Assembly: GCA_027923505.1 (NCBI GenBank) | Contig: BROI01000018.1 | Coordinates: 558,001-622,000, forward strand | Direction: 5' to 3' | Length of the DNA: 64,000 nt | Origin: Mayamaea pseudoterrestris | Taxonomy: Eukaryota; Bacillariophyta; Bacillariophyceae; Sellaphorales; Sellaphoraceae | Shown here: one piece after another, positions 42,284 to 51,256 of the stretch | How positions within the stretch are numbered: the stretch's first letter is position 1 | Layout: each line of letters begins with the position of its first letter | Notes under the pieces: model-generated | What the model was told of the DNA's origin: nothing | The model's database searches: none | Seen by the model: only the letters and a program-made list of their open reading frames with translations | Translations under genes and position numbers: made by a program

Positions 42284-43144
42284 ATGGTGAGTGAAAATTT
42301 TAAGCCGATTGACTCGATGATTGTCATGAAGCGGCACACGCGAAACACGGCTGCGCTTGACGAAGTTCGCGCCGCACGCGCAGCTCGCGCCAATGACCGC
42401 CGCGGCCGCGGCGACAACACCACGGGCACGGCTGCCAAGGCGAAAGAGCGCTTCGGCTTGCAGCAGGAAACCAAAGCGGCGATGAAGCCGCGTCTCGAGG
42501 AAGCCGACGTGAACCGATTTGGAACCTTTACCTCGACCGATGGCAAGGAGCGCGCAGTCAAGGAAGTCGTCAAGGCGCGTAAGCTCATTGGAGTAGCGAA
42601 GGAGCCGTCGCAAGACAAGATCAGCGAAGTCTTTGAGAAAGCATTGAAGGCTTACAAGAAGGCAGGTATTGCTGTCGAACCGCTTTACAAGTTTGGCGAG
42701 CAGCATGGGGTGGAACGTACCGAACGTACCAACCTCAAGTATTCAAAGAAACAGGTGGACATCATTTCCGATGTCCAAGCGGAGTTTGAGAAAATCGGAA
42801 TCGATGCTCGCTCGCTCAAAGGGGAGGATGAGGACGTTCCAGCCGTCGCGACTGCTGGAGGTGGGACCGGTCTGCACGAAGGAGCTTTTGATGCGACTGC
42901 ATTTTTAAAGTTTCACCAGAAATTCGAGCCGGCGGAAGTTCCACTGCCTCCTCGCAACCAGCGTCTCGGTCGTGCTCGTGCCAACCAAAAGAAGGCCCCT
43001 GTTTCCATCAATAAAACTCTTTATCCTGACACGTTTGCTGTGGCTCGTGCTCGTTATCGTGCGGCTCGTGCCCAGACTACGGCCTCTCGGCTCCCAGCGG
43101 CTGTGGAGCATCCTTTAAAGAAGTTGAACAAGGACTCGCATTAG
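42284..43144 (+). CDS. small basic protein, unrecognised; shares a motif pair with the large Cys/His protein
   Basis: One exon, 286 residues, excellent start context (gccATGG). It is Arg/Lys/Ala-rich at both ends (RAARAARANDRRGRG; RARYRAARAQTTASR). The centre has helices ALKAYKKAGIAVEPLYKFGE and, about 35 residues on, DVQAEFEKIGIDARSL. The same two-motif arrangement (NAFYDAGLDIVPLY then VKQLADFGIKTD) occurs in the large protein encoded at 15754-19347. No catalytic motif, signal peptide or membrane segment is seen. Basic composition suggests nucleic-acid binding, which is inference. Confidence 0.7.
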   Translation: MVSENFKPIDSMIVMKRHTRNTAALDEVRAARAARANDRRGRGDNTTGTAAKAKERFGLQQETKAAMKPRLEEADVNRFGTFTSTDGKERAVKEVVKARKLIGVAKEPSQDKISEVFEKALKAYKKAGIAVEPLYKFGEQHGVERTERTNLKYSKKQVDIISDVQAEFEKIGIDARSLKGEDEDVPAVATAGGGTGLHEGAFDATAFLKFHQKFEPAEVPLPPRNQRLGRARANQKKAPVSINKTLYPDTFAVARARYRAARAQTTASRLPAAVEHPLKKLNKDSH

Positions 43145-43449
43145 AGGACGACGGCGCCCAGATGGAAGGTAAAAAATTTCGAATGCGGCACGCGGCACAT
43201 GACGATACTTTGGAGGACGACGACGTCCATGATTACATGATACTTAAGTCTTAACATTATAGTTTGAACATTTATACGAAAGATTGCCTGCAGATTGCTC
43301 GTAGTTTCATCATGATACATGTCTCATGCCGTCCTTGGACCCTTCGAATGACCGCAATGAGCAAGGAATGAGCGTCGCACGGCTACTCGTTGGATGCGGC
43401 GCACCAATCATTCAGCTCGTTCCGGTTCCATCGCTTGACATTGCCTACC
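43145..43449. other. intergenic, no gene seen
   Basis: 305 bp between two plus-strand genes; nothing recognised. Confidence 0.35.
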
Positions 43450-44451
43450 ATGGCATCGCTTCGAATAACTCGATCAGTCTCTAGGACGAGCCTTGTCCGT
43501 CGCCTTACAAGTGAGCGATACACGATGCTACCTTGCATAGCCGCTCGCACGGCAATGACGACTCGCCAATCGTCTTCAACGAAGCAAAACATTCTTCCGT
43601 CAATATCTGCAGCCTCTCATGATACGATACATACGAAACCAAATGCCTCAAATACAGCTGCGTCCGACGTTTTCTTTGACAATCTCGGCAAAATATTCCT
43701 GGCTGCCATTGGCTTGCTCGTGGCGACGCTCGTGAGAAGCTACATGGGAACCAATGGCCGCAATCGAATGCGCGAGCTCCTGATGGAGCAAGCCAGTTTG
43801 GATCCATTGGAAATTGAAGATCTGCGAGTCGCTAACTCGGAATTTGATTTGCCAGTCTTTCACGAAATTATAAAGGAATTGGAGGAAGCCTTTCCGCATC
43901 AGACGTCAATCACCTACTCGGAGTTTGTCAATCAAGTTCGACAGACCATGAAGCGGTTAAAGGGAGATGCGTTTACAATTCAGCTTGGACATTTACTGGA
44001 TCGCGTCGTTTTAGAAATTCAGCAGGATCAAGGACGGAGCAGTCAAGATCCGGAACCGATTGCCTTGTGGATGACGGTCCTTTCACTTGCCTTGTACTCG
44101 CCCGTCCCTGAGCGTATGCAGGCACTTTTTCAAGTCATGCAGGCGACTGCATCATCGAATAATGATGTAAATGGCAGCGACTCGTCATCGACTGGACCTG
44201 CGGTCGTTACCATGCAGGACGTCCGCGCAATGGTCGGATACTTGCAATGCTCGCACCAACTTGTTCCTGACGCGCAAGTTGTAGCTACTGACGAAAAATT
44301 TCCCATTCAAAAGTACGCCAAGGGCAAACCGGAAGACTTGTTCGAATGGGATGGCAACGAGACGGATGAGATTGACGTTGATGCTTTTGCCGATGTGCTT
44401 CGAAGTACCGCAGTGTGCGCTTGGGGTGAGTGCTACCATCGCAGAAAGTGA
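43450..44451 (+). CDS. probable mitochondrial inner-membrane protein, possible EF-hand fold
   Basis: One exon, 333 residues from the ATG at 43450 (accATGG), preferred over 43390 because it exposes an Arg/Ser presequence (MASLRITRSVSRTSLVRRLTS). One membrane span follows near residues 80-97 (LGKIFLAAIGLLVATLV). The rest is soluble. It contains two helix-loop-helix-like stretches, one with PHQTSITYSEFVNQVRQTMKRL and one with MQDVRAMVGYLQCSHQL then ATDEKFPIQKY. These resemble degenerate EF-hands without a clear calcium loop. The C-terminus ends in an acidic stretch and CAWGECYHRRK. Not recognised as a named family. Confidence 0.65.
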   Translation: MASLRITRSVSRTSLVRRLTSERYTMLPCIAARTAMTTRQSSSTKQNILPSISAASHDTIHTKPNASNTAASDVFFDNLGKIFLAAIGLLVATLVRSYMGTNGRNRMRELLMEQASLDPLEIEDLRVANSEFDLPVFHEIIKELEEAFPHQTSITYSEFVNQVRQTMKRLKGDAFTIQLGHLLDRVVLEIQQDQGRSSQDPEPIALWMTVLSLALYSPVPERMQALFQVMQATASSNNDVNGSDSSSTGPAVVTMQDVRAMVGYLQCSHQLVPDAQVVATDEKFPIQKYAKGKPEDLFEWDGNETDEIDVDAFADVLRSTAVCAWGECYHRRK

Positions 44452-44577
44452 CAGGAATGGTACAGTAATAAACTTGTCGAAAAAGACCATAATGTAAACA
44501 AAAGGTTTTATGACACATGGTAGTTCGTATAGCTTGAAAATTGTTCAAAACCGAGCAAATCCAGCCTTGGTTGAGCA

Positions 44578-46221
44578 TTACTTTATCGTTTCCTTGTCCG
44601 ATGGACCATTCGTCGCCGTCAAGTTGCCGATGATTGCCAAAGTAATGGCAACGACGGTCAAGACTAATAGAACATAGAGTGACATGAGCTCCTTACGCGC
44701 TGTATTGAACCATCCCGAATACACAGCGATTGATCCGTCCTTCTTGTAATCGCGAACAACATGGATTGCCAGCAGAATGGGTAGCAAAAAGGCAACGAGC
44801 GCCGTAAAAACAATTCCACCCCAGCTGAGCAGCTTCGTAACGGCGCCTCCGTCAGTTAAAAACCAAGAAACAAAGTGCGGCAAAAAGACTGCCAGGAGGT
44901 TTGCTTGTTTCGACGAGCAGAGTCCACTTCCGGTGAGGTTAAGTCTAGCCAAGACACTAAACAGCGGACTGCCAAGTCCAATAATCGCAAGCGCAAAGAT
45001 GCTTGACCCAAGCTGCATTGACGTTCCAAACGCACCCGACATCATACTTTCCAGCATGTTCTCCGATACGTTCGGCATGGCGAGGCAACCTAGCAATCCA
45101 ACAGCCACATAGAGAATAGTAGACATGACGCTGCTGACGTGAATAACTTTTGCGACTGGAACATGCGGCTCCCGCTCGTACAACCAGGCTGGAATGGCAA
45201 TTACCAATGCAAAGTTAAACACAACGACGCCAAACAAGTCATCCCAGTTTGTTCCCATCCATGACGTATTACGCAGCGAAAGGTTTGGCGTCAAGGCAAA
45301 CTGAATGACAAACTGCAGACTTGTCGCTAGTAGGACGACAAAGCCAACCACTTGCCACCATGCATTATCCTTCAAATCCATGAGCGCCAATGGTAGAATG
45401 ACGCCGGAAGCGATAAGATTGCCCATGGTAATGAGAATGCCACTTTCGATTGTTTCCTTGAGAAAGGGCAGGCAAAGTCCCTCGTGCATTTGCTCGTCTG
45501 AACATTGCGTATAGTCCCACTGCACCCACTTCAAATCTGCTGCTGTCAATCCATTGATTTGCAAGGCATGCGTCTGCATCCAATGTCCGCAAAAGGTATC
45601 TACGACTTGCGAAACATCGACAATGCTACTAATGTTCAAGCACGTTATACAGCATAGGAACAAGCCTTGTGTTGCGAGAAACCATTTCGGACCCCAAAAA
45701 AATCGAAAGGCTTCGGAATATTCAATCTCCTTAGCGAAAGTGTCATTACCAGGAACTTTGCTGATTGTATTGGCCATGTGAAGGCAGCAAAATGCGGATA
45801 GTAGACAGACAAAAATCAATGTAAAAATGGTTGGTAGAATGCCAGATCGCGAAAAGGTAGCAGGTAAGTTGAGCATAGCTGGACCCGTTAGTGAATTGAC
45901 TGCAATACTAATGCTTCCAAGCGTTCCTATCTTGCCGACATGCCGGTCATAGAGTCGTTGCAAGTGTTGTGACAACTGACGAAACAGTGTTGGGCGAGGA
46001 GATGATGACGCGAATGATATGGTACGAGTAGATTCCAAGGCGCCACCATTCTCATCTCGAAAATGTACGTGATTCGAATAATGGCAATCTCCATTTCCCG
46101 CTTCTTGGTCGTTCAATTTGGATTCTATTGGTAATAGACAACTCGTTTCGGTAGCTGTCGTAGCAATGCCATTGGATAAAGTTGACGAAGGATTGGAATT
46201 GTTAATGAATGACGGAAGCAT
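44578..46221 (-). CDS. amino acid/auxin permease family (SLC38-like) transporter
   Basis: One exon, 547 residues. After a ~95-residue soluble, Ser/Asn-rich cytosolic N-terminus, about eleven hydrophobic segments follow. The first carries the AAAP signature (SISIAVNSLTGPAMLNLPATF) with the unwound G-P-[AG]-x-L-x-[LI]-P core of TM1. Other segments are ILPTIFTLIFVCLLSAFCC, WFLATQGLFLCCITCL, GVVVFNFALVIAIPAWL, TILYVAVGLLGCLAMP and a final VLLVLTVVAITLAIIGNL. The family moves amino acids by coupling to H+ or Na+. Substrate, direction and membrane cannot be told from sequence. No plastid or mitochondrial leader is seen, so plasma membrane or vacuole is likely. Confidence 0.88.
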   Translation of the reverse strand: MLPSFINNSNPSSTLSNGIATTATETSCLLPIESKLNDQEAGNGDCHYSNHVHFRDENGGALESTRTISFASSSPRPTLFRQLSQHLQRLYDRHVGKIGTLGSISIAVNSLTGPAMLNLPATFSRSGILPTIFTLIFVCLLSAFCCLHMANTISKVPGNDTFAKEIEYSEAFRFFWGPKWFLATQGLFLCCITCLNISSIVDVSQVVDTFCGHWMQTHALQINGLTAADLKWVQWDYTQCSDEQMHEGLCLPFLKETIESGILITMGNLIASGVILPLALMDLKDNAWWQVVGFVVLLATSLQFVIQFALTPNLSLRNTSWMGTNWDDLFGVVVFNFALVIAIPAWLYEREPHVPVAKVIHVSSVMSTILYVAVGLLGCLAMPNVSENMLESMMSGAFGTSMQLGSSIFALAIIGLGSPLFSVLARLNLTGSGLCSSKQANLLAVFLPHFVSWFLTDGGAVTKLLSWGGIVFTALVAFLLPILLAIHVVRDYKKDGSIAVYSGWFNTARKELMSLYVLLVLTVVAITLAIIGNLTATNGPSDKETIK

Positions 46222-46828
46222 GATGGAGTAAAAGGGTGCCTGAAGCTACCACGCAGTATCAGTTTTTATATGATCGGCTTGTCTCGTCAACGAGCTTTAA
46301 CCCAGTACAGTATGCATCGCTCACTACTGGCGATGGTTTGGTGTTGGAAATGGAGGGAAATCGACGTGTGCACAAGGAAAAAATGGATGTCGTTGGAACG
46401 AAACGTTGCACATGTCGTAGCGGTACAACACTTAATCGTTTTCAAAAATACTATGGGCATAAACAGTAGTCACAAGAAAATGTCGTTGCAGTTGAAGTCA
46501 GTCGTGCGTCCGTTGTACAGAACCATCGAATCACACTCACACTTCGACCATGGAGGAAGCCAAGCGCTTACCCTGCGTCGCTATAACCATGAATTTACAA
46601 ACAAACGTTTTTCACTCAAATCTGGTAGCACCTCTAACGACGCTGCAGTTGAAACATGTGCAATGGCGATACAGAGGTGCGGAACGCAGACCGGTTAGTC
46701 ACGGAGCTCGCTAGTGGTTTCCGCTCACGACTGCTCCCCGAGAAACGCTCAAACGTTCACACAATTAAAAAAGCGTCCAAGGCACATCGCTCCAGCACTA
46801 CTACTATATCAAATTATTACTGTCACAA
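46222..46828. promoter_or_regulatory. divergent promoter region
   Basis: 607 bp between the transporter (minus) and the small two-exon gene (plus). A 142-residue frame at 46270-46698 shows no features and is not called. Confidence 0.4.
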
Positions 46829-47524
46829 TGCTATATCAACGACTATTCCATAATGCCGCAACTCCTCTTGCCAAGATCAATCCCTTTGGTGGATCAGCGG
46901 TACGTTCAGTGTTAACAGAATGAAAGGAAGCAAGCGAAAGCAACTACACGATCGTTCACTCACGACATCTTCTCCCATTTACAGACTACAATCCAGCCAT
47001 GGGCTTTGAAGCAGGCCGCGTCGGTCTTTCCGCAACAGACGCAGACGATGCAGCATCAGCCGCATCAGTTGTATGCGCAAGTACCGACACCATGGGCCAA
47101 TTCGCAGCAGTCCATGACACCATGGACGCAGCCGCACACCGTTTGGGCTTTCAAAACGTCCGCGTTGGTGATTCAGCCTACTCCAGTCTCTGAGCAGCAG
47201 CAGCCGCCAAGACAAGTGCCGCAATGGACGCAGGCTCAGCCAGTCTTTCACCGGAACAGCTACTACAGGCAGATCCACTACCGGCCACAGCAGCCAGTCC
47301 GAGTGCCATTTTCTTTCCATGGGGCGCAAATATTGACGTCAACCTTTACGGCGTCATCTGCTACCTTCACATCGCCCTTTGGAGCGCCGCTTTTCGTTCC
47401 ACAGCCGATCCATGTGCAAGCTTCCAACGCATTGGATGTCGTCATGATGGATACCAGCGATGACGACGACGACGTGGAAATGATTGATGCGTGCGATTTA
47501 ATGGATTGGAAAGTCTTGGCGTAG
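46829..47524 (+). CDS. small Gln/Pro-rich disordered protein with acidic tail
   Basis: Two exons, 46829-46900 and 46985-47524, with an 84-nt GT-AG intron in phase 0. The joined protein is 203 residues. Exon 1 encodes MLYQRLFHNAATPLAKINPF and ends GGSA; exon 2 continues TTIQPWALKQ. The middle is Gln/Pro/Trp/Tyr-rich with repeated PxxWxQ and QPxxV spacing, and has two NPFG/SPFG motifs. The last ~30 residues are MDTSDDDDDVEMIDACD followed by LMDWKVLA, acidic with flanking hydrophobics, a form seen in transactivation or SUMO-interacting motifs. I recognise no family. The neat intron phase and long open exon 2 support a real gene. Confidence 0.6.
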
Positions 47525-47871
47525 ACGACTGCTCACTGTATGTGGCGAATACTGCATACAGCGGGGTCAAAGTTGACGAGACGAATGGGAGGAGGCTACA
47601 TAAACTGGACGAAAGATGATACATGCAAAAAAGCTTGCCGCAAACAAAAGCATAACACAAGAGAAAGATTGAGCTCGCTGCTGGTACTTGAGACGACGCT
47701 ACGTTTCGTACCAGGCTGCCGGTCACGCTGCAGGTGAAAACACGTTGTTTCACCAGCGCGAGACGGCGCCCCATAAAACTATCAGATGATGCTCTCTTTA
47801 AAAAATAAAACACAAAGCAAAACAATTAATTTAGCAAGCACAAGTTATATCAATTTGTGGTGTTCACCTAC
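47525..47871. other. convergent intergenic region
   Basis: 347 bp between convergent genes; no supported frame. The last part is AT-rich, consistent with 3' ends of both genes. Confidence 0.35.
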
Positions 47872-49419
47872 CTAGGTAGGGCGAGTAGATGCATCGACAA
47901 CATCGTTATTCTCGTCGCTCTTGATTTTTCTCACAAAGGCAGCCAGTCGCGTCATGAGCTCATCAACTCCTTGCGACTCTTTGGCACTGATCCACATGAG
48001 ACGTGAGTGTGGCATGACCTGTTGCAATTGCACTTGTAGTTCCTCGCGCGTCAGTCTGACCTTGAGTCCACTTTCCCATTCCTCACCGCCGTCGGATGCA
48101 CCATTTCCATCCTCCAGCGCATCCAACTTGTTAACAACGACCACTTGTGGCATGGTAGCTAGCTGCCCCGTACCATAATTGACGAGTTCGCGATTGAGCA
48201 TCAAATAATCGGCAATTGGGTCGTTGGATGTGACGTCAATCAGATGCAAAATCAAATGACAGCGTTCCACGTGCCGCAAAAAGGCATGGCCGAGTCCAAC
48301 GCCCTGCGACGCACCAGCAATTAAACCAGGAACATCGCACAGAACCAATCCATTGGATCCACTTCCTCCGTTCTCATAGTCATCTTCCATGTACGTTTCT
48401 GCCGGCACCCATACTCCTAAATTAGGAATCACCGTTGTAAAGGGATAGTTGGCAATCTTTGGTTTGGCGCGCGTCACGGCCGCTAATAGTGTGCTCTTGC
48501 CAGCATTGGGAACAGCGACGAGGGCAACGTCAGCGACAATCTTGAGCGTCAGGAGTAACTTGCGGCGCTGGCCACCCGTGGCGGCTTGTCGTGGTCGCTT
48601 GACGCCTCGACCACTCTTCAGCAAAACGGCAGTTCCCTCTCCGCCAAGTCCACCGCGGGCAGCAACAAAGGATGAGTTCTCGTCAGCTGTTAGTGTCGTT
48701 AGTGGCACCAGTCGGCCGTCCTCCAATACTTGCTGCAGGACAGTTCCAGGAGGCACTCTGACAATGACATTCTTTCCGCCGCGTCCACTTTGACATCGCG
48801 ACTGTCCGTCCTGTCCATTCTCGGCCCGAAAGGACTTGATACGGTTATTGCTGCTTTGACCATTGCCTCCTCCTGCCGCCGCTCCAGATCCTCCGAATGA
48901 GTTGGGCCGCCAAGCATTTGACAGGCCAGCAAGAGTGTTCAACGAAGGGTCCACCTGCAGAATGACATTGCCACCATGACCTCCATTGCCACCATCTGGC
49001 GGGCCTTGCTGCTTGGAACTTGAGGATGCTCCAGGACGTTGCTGATAGGCTGTGGAGCCTTGGCCTCCGGCTCCAGCTCGCACCAAAATGGTGGCTTGGT
49101 CAAAGAAGGAGTATTCACTGATTGGGTCCATCGTCAAGGAGGATGCTGCAGGCTCGTCGGAGGTAGATGGATCTACTCGTCTTGCTTCGTACGTCAGATC
49201 TTGCAAAGGAACATTTGGAGAATAGTAAATGGCGTCGTCTGCGTCGTCTTGTTGCTGTATTATAATGTCATCGGCTGAGGGCAAGCTTTCGAGCCGAAAA
49301 GAAGATCGAGGCAGAGAATTCCTTATTCCTTCTTGCGCGCGAAAGGCCGATGACGCGGAACAAAGCAAGATCACTATCCCTATTCGGTGTCGGCATCTTG
49401 CGTGACTAGCGTGCGGCAT
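47872..49419 (-). CDS. OBG: plastid-targeted Obg/CgtA GTPase
   Basis: One exon, 515 residues. A signal peptide (HRIGIVILLCSASS) runs into SSAFRAQEG, a textbook ASAFAP-type plastid signal. The Obg domain (about 105-290) is glycine-rich: VRAGAGGQGSTAY, GGNGGHGGNVILQVD, GRGGKNVIVRVPPGT, AARGGLGGEG. The G domain has G1 VPNAGKST (~303), a YPFTT switch, G3 DVPGLI, G4 NKLD and G5-like ISAKE. Obg GTPases act late in large-ribosomal-subunit assembly and, in bacteria, bind ppGpp. Together with the plastid RSH 41 kb away this suggests a (p)ppGpp-responsive plastid translation control, an inference. No C-terminal OCT extension beyond the G domain is evident. Confidence 0.94.
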   Translation of the reverse strand: MPHASHARCRHRIGIVILLCSASSAFRAQEGIRNSLPRSSFRLESLPSADDIIIQQQDDADDAIYYSPNVPLQDLTYEARRVDPSTSDEPAASSLTMDPISEYSFFDQATILVRAGAGGQGSTAYQQRPGASSSSKQQGPPDGGNGGHGGNVILQVDPSLNTLAGLSNAWRPNSFGGSGAAAGGGNGQSSNNRIKSFRAENGQDGQSRCQSGRGGKNVIVRVPPGTVLQQVLEDGRLVPLTTLTADENSSFVAARGGLGGEGTAVLLKSGRGVKRPRQAATGGQRRKLLLTLKIVADVALVAVPNAGKSTLLAAVTRAKPKIANYPFTTVIPNLGVWVPAETYMEDDYENGGSGSNGLVLCDVPGLIAGASQGVGLGHAFLRHVERCHLILHLIDVTSNDPIADYLMLNRELVNYGTGQLATMPQVVVVNKLDALEDGNGASDGGEEWESGLKVRLTREELQVQLQQVMPHSRLMWISAKESQGVDELMTRLAAFVRKIKSDENNDVVDASTRPT

Positions 49420-51256
49420 TTGATCGATCGTTGGCTTATGGTCGACCGCCGGAACAGAATTTGTTGTCGGTCGTCAAACGAAATGAGATGCGCGAGATTG
49501 TGCTTGGCTTTGAATCAAGTCGTGGTCCGACAGGAGAACCGGTGCGTCAGCAACTACCTTGATCATAGTAACCAATGAATTCTGGTATTGCTTTGGACAA
49601 CAATAGGATTTACACTCGCATCACACGTCGAAACAGTCCAGCACGACAAAGTTACAAATGTAATCGATAACTGTTATATTCACAATTCAGTAAAGTACTT
49701 TACCGCTGCCACCAGCTTGAGTGCCGCCGCCTCGAGTCACTCCGCCGCGGGCTAACGTGTCCACCGCCACCAGCTCCAGTCAGTGCAACCGCAGGCTACC
49801 GTGTCTGCCGCCGCCAGCTTGAGTGCCACCGCCTTGAGTCGCGCCACTCCAATCCCTTGCGACGCTCCGCCGCGGGCGTTTGGTGTTTGCCAGTCAACAG
49901 GACGGTCATGTCGACGATCAACAGAAGTTCCATGTCCAAAGTTTGTTTTGTGATAGACTCTTAGTGGGAAAGCCCCGGCACCACGTCAAGGTGGTCTATC
50001 TTCGCCAGGGGAGAAACGTGGGTTCGGCAAGAAGTGTCGAAGGGGACTCGTGATTGATAATTGCAAGCGCTAGTCTCACAGCTTGCGTTGGAGGCGACAG
50101 GTCCGGGAGCCACTTTCGTAGCTATTACGTAACTGCGCGCAAAACCGTCCGGACGCCTCCCAGCTGTGTGACACCTGCCAACATTTACTTGTCACTTGCC
50201 ACACCCAGTTCCGCTCGATCCACGATCAGAGCCGCCAAATTTATAAGTGCTTGCTCGAATAGGTGAATCGTCCAGCCGAGGCCAAAGTAGACTCCATTCA
50301 GACTAATGATCTAAGAAAGCTGGAAAGGATTAATCCTAGCAAGCAGACCCAACCACCAGAATCATTCGAACAAGTGTGCACCAGCAATCGACGCATGGAT
50401 TGCAACGTTGCGACTGGACTATCCCCAATGGACTTTTCCCCGATGGACTATACCCAATGGACCCTCCCCTACTCCAAGCCCAAAGAACTCAGAGGTTGCC
50501 AGAACCGACCGGCTAAGACAAAGGGGTGTGACAGTTACTTGATGTATAAAGGGTTATACCTCCCAATGGGCATGCTGCACTAAAACCAATGGCCTTTCCA
50601 CGCTGCGTTACCGGCAATGTACTCAGCTAAGCAACTGTGAGACGATCAATCGATCCGCATCGGCATCGGCACTCATTTCGAGTTTTAGTACGGCGGTAAG
50701 TTGAGACAACACGTAAAACTCACAACGGTACTCGTGTCACACCGTTACCCTCTGATCATTGATCGGATTTCTCCAATTCTACCTACCGGTATGGCAGGCA
50801 CTGAGACAACGCTCGTCATCACCAATCCAGGAACGAGACGATAGAACTAGCTAACTAGTTGGTTGACACTTCACAAATTGATGGATGCTACCATGATTTT
50901 CCTACCGTTTGAAACAGTCGCAGGTGCACCATTTCAAAAGCGGATCCAATTTGTATATGATTATACTTTAAATTCACGCAAACTACTTGCGAAGGAGCTC
51001 GATGTCGTTAACCCATCTTCACCAGCATTATTCTGCTCATCTCCATCGTCTTTATTTTCCATCATCGTCACCGTTGCCGTCCCCATCTTTCTGCGCAGAC
51101 AGAAGAATCGTTGTTCCGTGGTGCTGCATGACCATATGGTGACCGATACGAAAAAGAAAGTTCAGCCGGACGCATTCATCTGGCGCAACTGCGATGGACA
51201 AGAATGCCACAGTACTACGGGCCGGCAGAAAGCCTAGCGCAGAAAATAATGAAGCA
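49420..51256. other. 1.8-kb gene-poor region
   Basis: Between Obg and the hybrid kinase gene. Open frames at 50054-50583 and 50863-51237 have no recognisable protein features. It includes the GC-rich repeat at 49703-49882, a possible RNA hairpin (49952-49958 with 49994-50000) and a TACCGGTA octamer at 50784. No gene is called. Confidence 0.4.
49703..49882. repeat. GC-rich imperfect tandem repeat
   Basis: Three degenerate copies of a CCGCCACCAGCTTGAGTGCC-type unit alternate with CCGCGGGCTAACGTGT-like segments. Composition is distinctly GC-richer than the surrounding intergenic DNA. Unit lengths vary between about 45 and 60 bp. Confidence 0.65.

Noticed and set aside
49700-50640. Possible solo LTR or remnant retroelement in the gene-poor stretch
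   Set aside because: I found no matched terminal repeats, no target-site duplication and no recognisable element protein.
50863-51237. 124-residue plus-strand frame with a hydrophobic stretch
   Set aside because: Overlaps nothing recognisable and has no homology I can identify; probably chance in the region after the hybrid kinase stop.
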